Source of the DNA: Aristolochia californica
Taxonomy: Eukaryota; Streptophyta; Magnoliopsida; Piperales; Aristolochiaceae
NCBI GenBank assembly: GCA_029961685.1
Contig: JARWKL010000016.1
Coordinates: forward strand, 3,411,207-3,475,206
Length of the DNA stretch: 64,000 nt
Direction of reading: 5' to 3'
Position 1 is the first letter of the stretch, and the number at the start of each line of letters is the position of its first letter. Position numbers and translations under genes: made by a program. This document shows positions 48,201-59,283 of this stretch, one piece after another. The notes beneath the pieces were generated by a model. The model searched no databases, was not told the origin of the DNA, and saw only the letters and a program-made list of their open reading frames with translations.

Positions 48201-50729
48201 CCAATGCGGAGATCATTTTTTTAAATGGTGAAGGCTTTTATTAACTTGAGAGAAAGAACAAAATATTTCAGAAGGCACATTGGCCTACTAAGGGAGAGAT
48301 GCTCCATATACAAGAAACTGGTGATTGACATCCACTTTAGCTAATGAATCAGCAATGGGATTTGCAGCCCTTAATGTGTGCTTCCACGAAACTATATAAG
48401 GTCTACAAATATCCAGAATTTTCTCGTAGATATATCTGAATCTCTAGGGAGGCTTTGAACTTCTTTTCCTTCGGCTGATCACCATGGAAGTATCTCCTTC
48501 GACAACTAGCAGAGCATAGAAATGCTCAAAGTATAGCTCACAGCCCTGCTTAAGTGCAATGATTTCTGCTCCTACAGAGTTCTTCCAGCCAATGAGGCCC
48601 AAGAAAGCAACCCTCGTGATCCACCAATGCTAGCATGACCTGGATTTCCGAGTAAGCTTCTATTGAAATTCAGCTTTAGAGAACCGGGGGAGGAATCCAG
48701 GGGATTGCAACTGGAGGCTGATGATTCACAAATATTTGCGACTAATCTGCCATTCCTTTTTCTTATGGAGAAGGACAGAGAAGGGAAGCCTTTGTACGTT
48801 TAAGCCCATGTCATATTGTATGGGAGAGGTTTGAAATTAAACTTCCCATAGAAGAAGCTGATCTGTTAAAGACTGGGAATTCCTTTAATTCCAGAGAAGC
48901 CATGGAACAGCCGCAATGGAGGCTCCCCAGAGAATTGTTCCTGTATAAGGGAGACCAGCATAGAAATTCTGAGCACTAAGACCTGTGAATGATGACGGAA
49001 AGCAGCACTGTAGCCCAAAATTACTGAGATATGAATTCCAAATCTGAGAGCTAATGTGACAGTGGATAAATAGATGATCAACTCTCTCTTCTTTTGAGTG
49101 GAGAATTTGCACAAGGAGTTTATGACAGGGCATCCTCTCTTTTGCAGCTCATCACAAAGAGAAATGCTCAATGAGGAGACCATCCCCCTTTTTTCTCCAA
49201 TATAACATAACACACCATATGAGTTTTGTGATTCAATGCAGAAACAGCAGATGATATCCTCAACACTGTTTCTTATCCTGTTGCTTCTTGGAATGCCATT
49301 GTTGGAAAGTTTGGGATATAAATGTTCTCACCAGCCACATTTCCATAATTTTAATCTCAATGCTACACTTTGACCTCCCCAAAACAGATCATTTAGTGTG
49401 GGGAATGTCTATGGGTGCTGTTCCATGGGCCCTTTGGGAAGAACAAAACAGAAAAACAATCACAAGGACCTCCTGAATAGTGAGCAGCATAATCGGAAGT
49501 CTACAGCATGCTATATTATTTTAGCCCAGATTTTACAAAGGGTTCCCACTCCTTCCTAGCTCAATGAATAAGCAGCACTTGAAACTTCTTTCTACATTCA
49601 AAGCCACTTCTCCAAAAAATACTCCTCTTCGGTCCCTCCATCTATAGGCTGATGAAAATCAACTTTGATTGGAGCTCCTGAATCAACCTGGGTCCAGCTA
49701 CTATAAGAGAGTTATCTGCAATCATGAGGGGAGAATCCTTGTTTTGAGGCCCCTAAGCACTTGTCATATGGCTAAAGCTGAAATGAGAGCTCTTTGGAAT
49801 GGATTTAAAAAATTTCTCGGGCATTGTATTTATTGAAGGTGATTCTGCAAAATTCATCAGCCGGATGCAAGGAAACTTACTGCCAGGAAGGATGCTTGGT
49901 TATATATCTGAGGAAATCTCAGATCTTTGTGATTGTTGAGAATTGGTTCAGCAGCACACCCCTGGGGAAGCTAATAATATTTCTGACACTCTTGCAAAAG
50001 TTGGGTCTCCTTCTATAAAAGTTGGGTCTCCTTCTATGAGTGTTGGAGACTGCCTTCCTCAGCTGTTTAAGCATGACAATTCTTATTGTGTCAATTCTTT
50101 TATTAAAAATAAATGCTAACTTGTGGATTGGGTCTTTGGCTCAATGGTTCTCGTGTAAAATCTTGTGTTCAAGTTTCCTTGGGGAAAAAGGATGTCTCTT
50201 GTGTTTGTTATCAATGTTCAAAAGAAAAAAAATTAAAATTAAAAAACTAAAAGCCAACTTTTAAAAAAAAAAAGAGATCATTTAACTTGATCCTTTCTTG
50301 TTGCTACTGTTTCTGAGGTTGACTTTTTTCTGTTTGTGGTGGCTCTTAATTCCATGTCATTTCATTTTTTTTTAATATTTTTCTACTAAAAGTGAGTTGC
50401 TATTCTGGTATCTATAAGTTATTTGTTCAGGTCCGGGAGCAGTTTCGGAAGATTTTCCTTGAGATGGGGTAAGGCAGGAATAATCTAAGCTGAAATACTT
50501 TGATGCTGATTTTCCTGATAGTAGGGCAAAGTCAAAATCCTTATAGTTGTCATGTGCTGAATGCTGGTAACTGTTTCTTTTTTACCAGTTTTGAAGAGAT
50601 GCCTACAACTAACTTTGTAGAAAGCAGGTATGAGATCTACTATCCATCTTAAGGAGATGCCTACCTTCCCTGGACTTGCATGGTTATTGAAATAACTTAT
50701 GGGCACCTTGTGTTATTACATCAAATTTG

Positions 50730-50776
<47 letters not shown>

Positions 50777-53700
50777 TCTTGCATGAATGCTTCAGGTTTA
50801 CATGGTTATGGATGGGTGAGTTCATGTCATTTTTTTATCCTATTTAATTGTAGAATGAGCTTCTATGAATGAAGCATTGAGGTTGAAGGTTCAGGTTGGC
50901 CTGGAAATGACCAATCTTGGGCAAGGGGTACATGCTTTTAAATCTCATATCAAGTAGATGCTATGGTTTTTGTTAGGCTTTTGATCTCAAATATAAGTCA
51001 TGATATCTATGCAAAAGATGGACCATGCCCACATCTCTGTTTTTACCAGTGTAGGAAATTGAGCTCAGACCTGTTTTGGTAGGGTTTAGAAAATTGAGCT
51101 ACCAAGTTTTTCCATTTTTGTCATCCTGGGTTTGAATGACCTTATTGGTTGTATACAGCAGTCTGTTTCATCTACTTGCACCTTTGGTACATGAAGTATT
51201 ATTGTGAAATATTTTTTCCCTAGATGTGACTGTCTCCGGCTATGATTGAAATCCATGTGCTTAAGCCAGTTTATTGGAAACCATTGGTTCTTTATTGGTT
51301 TTCATGTTTTCTTCTTGTCTAAGAGGATTTTTCATCTGTTGCTTTTGTATCATTGATTTGATCATCTTGATGTTGTAGCTTTTGGAATTTTGACGCTTTG
51401 TTCCAGCCCCAGCAGCATCCAGCTCGTGATTCCCATGATACCTTCTTTTTACAAGGTTCGTTTTAACCTTCAATATGTTTTTTTTTTTTTTTTTTGAAGA
51501 ATTTTAACCTTACTAACACAAAAATTGTCTAGGGCTTCAGTCATGTTCACACCTGCCCCTTTTAGGTTTATAACCATGGTTTTAAACTACCCACCCAATT
51601 AAGTGAAGGACAATACCAAATCATTTAAGTTAAGAAATACATTGCTAAGTCAATTATGGTATTTGCAGTTCCTTCTACTACAAAAAAGTTGCCTGAAGAT
51701 TATGTTGAGAGAGTCAAGCGTGTGCATGAAGTTGGTGGCTATGGGTCTAAAGGGTATGCATAGCATATTCTGATGTATCATTGTACTTCAGGGTCATTGC
51801 TCTACTGTTATGTGTTTAAAACTTAAATGCTTTTGTTGTAGGTATGGTTATGACTGGAAAAGGGATGATGCAGAGAAGAACTTGCTAAGGACCCACACAA
51901 CAGCAGTTTCCTCAAGAATGCTGTACTTGCTTGCGCAGGTACTTGTCAGCTTGCCACTCTATTATGATTGGTTTTCTAGATATTTTTATTAATGGGTAAT
52001 AATTCCTTCTTGCTGTTGTAAATATGTCTCATGTGTTAGAGTCTTATGCATGTCATGAAAATTGAAGTTTAATTCTTATCGAGTATGCTTTTTTTGTGAA
52101 AATTAAAATTGACTTTTTTGGTCAGTGTTGCTGGGTACTTGTGATTGAAAAGTTCATGATGTACTGTGACTTGGCTTGTTCAGCGCAATTGACAAATAGC
52201 TTGAATGCATGAAGAGATCCATAGACCAAGTTCAGAATCAGTTGGGCTGAACTTTTTTTTTTTTTTTTTTTTTTAAATACTGGTAAGCTTTTCATTAGTA
52301 AGTAAATAATCTTGCAAAGGAGTGACGGGAAACTCAGCCTAAAGAGTTTTTTTTTTTGAAAAAGGTGTGAATATATTACTCTGAGAGAGAAAAAATACAA
52401 ACCATGCTAAACAGGACCTTCCTCCACAAAGATTACAATGCAAAAACATTCACAATAATAAGATGTTGACTAGAAGCACAATCTTGGGGCAATATTTCTG
52501 AGTGCTACATTATGCTTACCAACAACCGGTGGATACTGACAGAAACCCTTCAGCCCTAGACGCTATTTCTCTATAGATCGTGTGTTCCGTAATGAAGCTG
52601 TTGATCGAACCCATCTTGCAGAATTTCACCAAATTGAAGGTATTTATCCTCTGTCATATTTGTGTTTTTAATAAATTTGTCTTTTTTACGAATGAAAAAG
52701 CCTGCGTATTTGATTGCTTTTTTTGGAAATAAGAAACTCATTTTGATTACTTCTTTTTGACCTTAGGTCTTGTTTGTGATCGAGGTCTTACTCTTGGTGA
52801 TCTGATTGGGGTCTTGAATGACTTCTTTTCACGCATGGGTAATTTTTATGGTTTTAGAGAATATGGTTAAATCTCTTGTTAGACAACCAAGAATTTTCTG
52901 GATTACTAAGCTAAGCATATTGTTTATTGCTTTTAAACTTTTACATTAGGTTGGTTACTGTTTTCCATGACAATAATCAATATTTTGTCTTTTTTTTTAT
53001 GACTTATTCTAGGGATGTCAAAGCTACGTTTTAAACCTGCTTACAACCCATACACTGAACCCAGTATGGAAATTTTCAGGTGCTGTGAATTTTTTGACCT
53101 GTTCTTTTTCTTTCCATTTAGGCTATCTCATGAGTAAAATATGGTAGGGTACCAGAAAGGTTATGTTAAGGTTCTAAAATAATAGGAGAAACTTGACTGT
53201 ATGTTAGCTAGGGAAGCTATTAATTGAAATTAGGGTTGTTTATGGTAGGAAATCCTTGCCATTTGTACTAGTTTATCTGTACTATCAGTAGTAAGCAAAT
53301 GGCTGACGTAGTGGAGAAAAAAGTTCATGGATTGGATGGACGGGGCAAGTTGATAAGTGAGATTTCAGGCATGTGCCCCATACTTGCCCGACCCTACCGG
53401 TGCTTGTTATTGACCCAAACAATGTTATAGTAGGAGGATCAAACGGTTTGATTTTTGACAATTGTAGGTATTCATACGAGGATTTTTATTTCAATTTTTC
53501 TCTTATCTGGATACCCTGTTTTGTTGATCAGCTATCATGAAGGGTTTAAGAAATGGGTGGAAGTAGGGAACTCTGGCCTGTTCAGGCCTGAAATGCTGCT
53601 TCCTATGGGGCTCCCAGAGGATGTTTCTGTGATTGCATGGGGTCTCTCCCTTGAGAGGTACTGTTGTGTATTGCCGAGATCTATTTCTGCTGCTTGTGGC

Positions 53701-54167
53701 AACACTCATTATCAGGCAAATAGAATGTGTTGGTGTTGATTTCGTTAGTAACTATTTGCTAAAAACAAAATGATGAAATAGTTTCGTTAGAATTTGGCTT
53801 AGACTAGCTACATCAACATTAATTTACTGAGAACACACTTGACAATGGCATGCTGTTTCTCATTTCTTTCATAAGAAATGAATTCATCTTCCTTTCATCA
53901 TATCATGAGTTGCTAGTTATTCTTGAACACGTATGACAGCCTTGCTAACTTAATTTTATGAATCAGACCTACCATGATTCTCTACGGGATAGACAACATT
54001 CGTGATCTTTTTGGCCACAAGGTATATTACATTACCCGTTTTGATTTCTTGGGTTTTTTTGAAGCATATGAAGTGAAATGTAGCCATATTTTCATTTTGT
54101 TCTGTGTTTGCAGGTTGATCTCAATCTCATTAAAACCAATTCCATATGCCGCCTTGGAGTTCAGTAG
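39279..54167 (+). CDS. FARSA: Phenylalanine-tRNA ligase alpha subunit, cytosolic
   Basis: This is the catalytic subunit of the cytosolic alpha2beta2 enzyme that charges tRNA-Phe. The 18 exons are 39279-39425, 40013-40135, 41819-41911, 42137-42193, 42584-42639, 42736-42828, 43406-43496, 50431-50468, 50589-50627, 51379-51455, 51669-51753, 51842-51938, 52543-52639, 52767-52838, 53013-53079, 53532-53657, 53967-54021 and 54114-54167. They give 488 residues (Arabidopsis: 485). The start is [20 protein letters not shown], and residues 1-90 form the winged-helix region. The class II core includes motif 2 ([19 protein letters not shown], 347-365) and motif 3 (GLSLERPTM, from 448). The protein ends NSICRLGVQ. 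Phases close throughout. Intron 7 (43497-50430) has a GC donor; the other introns are GT-AG. The family also exists with a mitochondrial single-chain form, which this is not. Confidence 0.96.
39540..39958 (+). mobile_element. LINE RNase H 3' end with poly(A) (PheRS intron 1)
   Basis: The translation includes [17 protein letters not shown], then [19 protein letters not shown], then the element end and an A run at 39943-39958. It is 5' truncated and frameshifted. Confidence 0.8.
40320..41085 (+). mobile_element. LINE RNase H fragments (PheRS intron 2)
   Basis: [20 protein letters not shown] (about 40380-40440) marks an RNase H start. A second start-like block, [19 protein letters not shown], follows at about 40765. 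This suggests two partial copies or a rearranged one. The element end near 41050 has the typical AATAAATGCTTCATTC tail. Confidence 0.65.
41552..41640 (+). repeat. TTG/TTA microsatellite
   Basis: Repeated GTT and ATT triplets, with interruptions, lie about 180 bp before exon 3 of PheRS. Confidence 0.8.
43564..43636 (+). mobile_element. 35-bp poly(A)-ended insert with perfect 19-bp target duplication (PheRS intron 7)
   Basis: AGAATGTATGAGCAGAACT is identical at 43564-43582 and 43618-43636. The 35-bp insert is GCTTTATTTACACCTTTACTC followed by an A run. This has the shape of a retroposed tail. Confidence 0.82.
44590..44990 (-). mobile_element. Probable copia LTR remnant (PheRS intron 7)
   Basis: On the minus strand CACCAACTTTAGGGGGAG (polypurine tract) is followed by TATTAGAATAG, which resembles a copia LTR start at about 44971. 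The left limit is a guess. No coding domain was identified to the right with confidence. Confidence 0.4.
46930..50275 (+). mobile_element. LINE, 5' truncated, interrupted by a second LINE (PheRS intron 7)
   Basis: The left part carries a degenerate FADD box (FADN at about 47027), LNYLGLPLL (about 47208), then [15 protein letters not shown] and the zinc-finger/RVT linker [16 protein letters not shown]. It breaks off at [13 protein letters not shown] (48212). The right part resumes at 49233 with NAETADDIL, continues to [14 protein letters not shown] and an RNase H ([11 protein letters not shown]), and ends in A-rich sequence near 50275. Confidence 0.85.
48213..49232 (-). mobile_element. LINE 3' half nested in the LINE above
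   Basis: On the minus strand a zinc-finger/RVT block ([17 protein letters not shown], about 49090) is followed by [14 protein letters not shown] and an RNase H end ([13 protein letters not shown], about 48340). Its poly(A) appears as a T run at 48216-48222. Flanking CAATGCGGAGA (48202) and CAATGCAGAAA (49233) look like a diverged target duplication. Confidence 0.82.
50731..50773 (+). repeat. CT microsatellite (PheRS intron 9)
   Basis: About 20 CT dinucleotides with one TT interruption. Confidence 0.9.
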
Positions 54168-57116
54168 TCTCATGTAGAGGCTATCTTCCAGATTCTTGTT
54201 GTTTATGGCGGGTGTAGCATTCATTATTGGAGAGACAACCTGGTGGACGAATTGAAAAGCACCCTGGAATTTTTTGTTGGGATGTGTAGCAGCCGTGATA
54301 TCAGTGAAAGTGATTTACTGTTTTGAATTTTTTCGGATGCCTTTTCTTTCTTTTCTATTTAACCCTTCTCAACAGGGTGAAATATGGAGTCAATGTTCTT
54401 GTTAACCATTTACAAGATATTTCAAAATTCCAAGTAAATTAAAGCATTAAAGCTTGCATACTATTAAAAAACAAGCTTTGCAACTGAGTGCAAATGATAA
54501 CAATATCAGATGAGAAAGAGTGAGAACTTACGTTCTGGATTCTGGGGTTGTCTGATGCCAGTCCGAAGACTTTTGGTCTCATTGGAGCCAAAAACACAAT
54601 CAGCTGACATGCCAAAGTCCCCTTCCAAGTCTGAACGGGAACCAGAAAAAAACTTCTGATATCGTCACCTAAGCTTCCTCCATTAAAACCTGGCATCAGT
54701 AATGGACTTTACTGCATTTCATTATTTGCCCTGATTATCTGAAATCTATTATAATGATAAATGAATCTTTCCAAATATCATCCATAAAACCACTCATAGA
54801 AGACACTCAAAGACAAGAAAGAATTGAAAATGGAGAACAATTCCCTGACTCAGCTCTTACTTAAGCTAAGTTGACCACTTGTTCTTCGTCCATTAATGAA
54901 CTCAAACTAATTTAGTTTTGAGCCAAATCGCCAGTCTGTCCAGTCCAACCGAAGACGTCTTGTAGTTGTCCAGACATCAGCTCTGTTCACACTGCGTTAA
55001 CACCATCTCCAGTGGTTTCAGAACAGTTGCAAGGTCGTATCTGCACAGAATCGGTCTCTAATCATGTTTCTCTCTCTCTCTCTATTAATCATCGTTAGTT
55101 GAAGCCAAAAATCTGTCTCAAGTAGTAAATCCAGTTGGACATTATGGACCGTTTTGTGTGTTGAGACTTCGCTCTCATGGGGCCTCTACCACTGATTGAA
55201 TTGACTCGATGGTGGAGATGAACCAAGCAGCTCTTCCAGTTTCTTTTGAACTCTAAACTCACGAATCTCCACCGGACGTCTCAACAATCCTTCCAACCCC
55301 ATAAAAATCTAAAACGTTTCCAATGAAATGCAGATAGTTTTATTTCCTTGTCATGACCCAAAGTGGGCATCTAATGACAAACTCTAATCCCTTTGGATGT
55401 TGATAACCTTTGTGTTGATCTCCCAGTTAACAGGATAACCAAAGGGCGAGTTCACGGAATGGGTGGAACCGGGGACTGCCCGGGCGATTCAACTCGTCCG
55501 CGCTAACCGACGTAGACCAGTCAAAGATGTGGATGCCATTAGGTTAGATTCACACTATTTAACTAAGTGATTATAATAAGAGGAAGGAGCATAAAGAATG
55601 GGTTCAAATGGTGGGGGTGTTGATGGATTGCCCACAACACAAATCTTAAGGGGAGGAGGCTGTTGCCTAGATTCCATCTAAGTGCTGTGTAGTTTGCAGC
55701 TTTGTTTGCCCCCTTCTCAGCACAAAAAAGAAATGCAACTGGATTTTCTCATTAACTAAAACGATGGCAGGTCAATAATAGAATGCCCACTAACACCATG
55801 CAACCAAACAAGATTTAACAAAAGCAACCACCACCTTCATGTTCCTATTAAATATACGATGTGCTCAGTCATATTTTAATGGCTGAACAGCATGATTTTT
55901 CTATATTTTTTTACTGCCAAGAGGGGTTGGTGATGACATTTTTTATTTGGCCAGAATGCTTATCAAGTGACAGGAGAATATGCCCTGCACCAGACCAAGA
56001 CATAACAGAGAGGCTGATATGATTACACCCATCACAGTTCCAATTGTTAAAAATTAGTGAGACTTGTCCATTAACACACAAAAAATGAGTTTATCCCAAT
56101 TTGTGTTTGGGGCAGAAAGCATTTGGGTCAATCAAGATATTCGATTTGCCTGTCTGGGTGAGGCCAAGGAGCCACTGAACCTGGCCAGGGGCTATGCTAC
56201 ATAAAGCTTAATTCTCAGCTCTTGAGAGAAATGTGCTGGGTGGTTACTTTTTGATGTACTGGACTCTTGAGATTAGCACAATCAGAGTGGAAAAAGGAGG
56301 CCTCAATCAACTGTTTCCTCACTCTTTCTTGCATGGATCAAATCGACTTTCCAGTTATCTTGTCTTTTCTTTCTTCTCTGTCTCAATTTTACCATGTTGT
56401 TAGTGGTAGTGGGAATATTTTGTGAATAGAAAAAAGCCTTGAACTGACTCCATAGTTTTGTGTTCAATCATTTATCTTTACCCTGAGAGAGTTTTGCATA
56501 AAGGAGACCCATTTTGGTACCAAATTCCTGTGATTTCACTCCCTGTCTGCATCTGGTAAAGTCAAGACATCCAGAAACAAGGCCTAATTTGAAAGCCACC
56601 CAGTTAAACAAAAGCACCCACCACTGTCTTTAGCCAGGTCCCTCTCCCACGCGAACTAACTATAATTTCTGATTCAAGTGGTGAGATAAAACCAGAGAAA
56701 AGCATACCAGAATAGCAAAGAAAGAAACAGAACAACTCACAATTGGAGTAGAAAAAGGTGAAGAGTGAAGACTTTGATCTGGGTCTATGAAGCCTGAAGG
56801 TTTTTTTTAATATTCCGAGCTTGGAAGAGATAAGGCCGGGGGTGGCTTTATTTTAATGCTTTAATCTCGTTGAGGGAAAGAAAAAGGAAAGAGAAACGAA
56901 AGAAAGGGACTGGAGGGAGACATGGGGAAAAGGCAGGAGTGGTTGAATGGGCAGTATCAGTTACAGCTCCCTCTGCATTTACCTTTTTTTTTTTTTTTTT
57001 TTTTTTCCGATTCAGCAACGGCTTCCTTTGTCTTCATGTTTGGTGGTAATCAGTTGGGCGATGGCCGTTTTGAAGCATAACGCACTCACAGTCACACCCT
57101 CCTTCCCCCATTAAAT
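54168..57116. other. Intergenic, downstream of PheRS
   Basis: The PheRS 3' UTR lies at the left. Apart from a candidate minus-strand exon at 54532-54696 and a long T run near 56982-57006, I see no gene, RNA gene or mobile-element domain. Confidence 0.45.
54532..54696 (-). other. Candidate exon of unknown minus-strand transcript
   Basis: An open frame begins MPGFNGGSLGDDIRSFFLVP and runs to a strong donor, GAAC/GTAAGT, at 54532/54531. Possible acceptors (TTTCAG, ATGCAG) lie just upstream on the minus strand. I recognise no protein family and found no partner exon, so it could be chance. Confidence 0.2.
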
Positions 57117-57220
57117 ACCTCAGCCCAAAGAGACTCTTCGGTCTTCAGAACGGGCTTTAAATGGCACTACCTCAGGCCAAAGAGACTCTTCGGTCTTCAG
57201 AACAGGCTTTAAATGGCACT
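57117..57220. repeat. 52-bp tandem duplication
   Basis: Units 57117-57168 and 57169-57220 share AAAGAGACTCTTCGGTCTTC and GGCTTTAAATGGCACT, with two mismatches. Confidence 0.9.
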
Positions 57221-59008
57221 GAGATAGTAACAAATCCTATATTTAACAGCTAGAAAGCGGGCACCGGCCGATTCAGTCGCGACCTCGTTCTTAAATGAAA
57301 AAAGAATCGAAAGTAACATACCTCGTCCACGGTCTCCGGCTTTTCATTTTTTTCCTCTCTCCATCGGTCTTAACTGGACTCGATCTTCTGCGGTGAGTCG
57401 CGATGATCTGGACGGGGACGGCCATTAATGCAAATGGGTCTGCGAGATTTAGATTGAAACGACTCTAGTCGTTACGGATTTGATAATGGAAAACGACGCG
57501 GGTTTCAACTGATTGAGAACTTCAAATTGTTTTTTTCTGGCTACCCTTTTTCTTAAAGTTGATATGATTAAAGTGTCATTCTCAGCTAACAGACTTAATA
57601 AACATGCTGGTCTCCACATAGTTTTTCTTTTCTTAAAAGTAGTTCTGGAGAAACTGAATTAAGAATTCAGATAAGACGAAGGAAGAAGACGAAGAGATTG
57701 TAATGAACTTTCCTTCTTTCAACAGCCTTCATTAATATCTAGTTTATTTAAATCCGATTCGGTTCGCAAATACCAACCGGGACTTCCCTCCACCCGGGTT
57801 TTTTCTCCCGGACCCACACAGAAAATGGAGCGACCAATCCCAAAGAGGCAGTATTCAGAAGTGGGGCCGCCCTTATCTGAATCTAACCGCAAATAAAAAG
57901 AACCCGGAGTCCGTAACCGGTGTCCTGCCCGGATTCGGATCCGATTGAAATCCCCGATTCGCCCGTACTAAGTACTGTACCCCCCCCGTCCGGGCCGCCG
58001 ACACCCACAATTCCCCAGACAGGAAAAGAAGTCCAACCGCACACTCACGGCAACACGTTTCTCGTGATCCCCCCTCAACTGCCCTCTAACGTGCGCCTCC
58101 TCCAGATTTTTCGTGCGTACGATGTTTTTACTGTTTCCCCCTCGTTCACGTTAGAGCCCCGAAGACCGCGCAGGTTAGAGCCTCGCCGTGCGGCAGAAGA
58201 AAAAGGGAAAAAGGACAAAACGCCAAAGCGGGAGCCGGAGCGCAGGATAAACATATAGTGGTGCGTGCGAATCCCGAAGCCCGGAGATGCTGTCTTTTTC
58301 GGGAAACGCAAGGGAACAAAGTGCGTTATAGCTGGCAATCAGTGACGTGGCTGCCTAACATAAACAAACTTCTCCGTCTCCGACACTAACCGTCAAGAGA
58401 GTTATACACGCCCGCGGGGCCCGCACACTCCGTGGGCCCTCCCGTGAGACTTGTCTGAAGTTAAGCCATCATTTTCCTCCTTCCTTTGTGGGACCCAGGA
58501 TTCGGCGCCATCTTTGCAGTCCTCTATCCGTCCTCTATCCTCTCGACACGTGGTACTAATAATTCATGTGATTTACTAGTGAGAGATCTTATCGTGGCCG
58601 CCCCCAAATCGCACGTTTTTTATTTTCTCTCTCCGGCTGTTTTCTAATCTGCCGAGTGCTTTGTGCTTCAGCGGCGGTAGGAGATCGGAGAATCTCTCGG
58701 AGCCGTTTAGGATTATTTTATTTTCATTTAATAATAGCTCAGTAAATAAAAATATCCCTCGGGAAAGCAACCTTTGGTTTCCGTTCATTTGTAATTCCTT
58801 TTTCATAAATTCCCGATCGAGATCGACCGACCCTGGGATTTCATTTCCCTTCCTCATCTCCCGCGAAAAGACGTAACTGCCCTTCTTCAAGTCCGTGGGC
58901 TCGGTGGGGTCCGCAGTGGCTAGTGCGGTACAGCAGTGCGTCGCTGCAACTGATGTGGACGGGAGCAACTACCTCACCCGAAAAGCCCACGCCTCCCCTC
59001 CCCTCCCC
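57221..59008. other. Intergenic, no gene recognised
   Basis: The composition turns GC-richer with promoter-like stretches (57340-57420, 58400-58560). ORFs at 57920-58258 (plus) and 58968-58576 (minus) show no family features. Confidence 0.4.
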
Positions 59009-59283
59009 CCACAACCGCTCGAGCTAACGTACAAACGTGTCGTTATTTATTGTGGGTCGAGTTGAACTCAATTAATGCATCGTAGTCGTCCAATGGCTGG
59101 GCCCCCTGGCCGGATGCATCGGGCGGTGGGATCTGCATCCCCCCCCCCCCCCCCCAACCGCTCGAGCTAACGTACAAACGTGTCGTTTATTTATTGTGGG
59201 CCGAGTTGATTTCAATTAATGCATCGTGGTCGTCCAATGGCTGGGCCCCCTGGCCGGATGCATCGGGCGGTGGGATCTGCATG
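59009..59283. repeat. About 130-bp duplication separated by a C17 tract
   Basis: Copies 59009-59138 and 59154-59283 both run from CAACCGCTCGAGCTAACGTA to GGGCGGTGGGATCTGCAT, with few mismatches. A run of 17 C (59139-59155) separates them. Confidence 0.9.

Noticed and set aside
51461..51513. Sixth micro-insertion (TTTTAACCTT repeat around a T run)
   Set aside because: The direct repeat is only 10 bp, and the left copy is separated from the T run by 7 unmatched bases. Too weak to count with the five clear cases.
54168..57300. MicroRNA precursor in the gene-free region
   Set aside because: I looked for the common conserved plant miRNA sequences I know and saw none, and no matching foldback. 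Novel miRNAs cannot be excluded without small-RNA data.
57920..58258. Pro-rich 112-residue ORF, plus strand
   Set aside because: GC-rich, low-complexity translation with no recognised motif, no splice partner and no TATA at a suitable distance. Overlapping frames are equally open.
58576..58968. 130-residue minus-strand ORF
   Set aside because: No family resemblance and no initiation context. It lies in promoter-like intergenic DNA.
59139..59283. CRISPR-like or satellite array
   Set aside because: Only two copies of a long unit exist and this is a plant nuclear genome. A simple duplication explains it.
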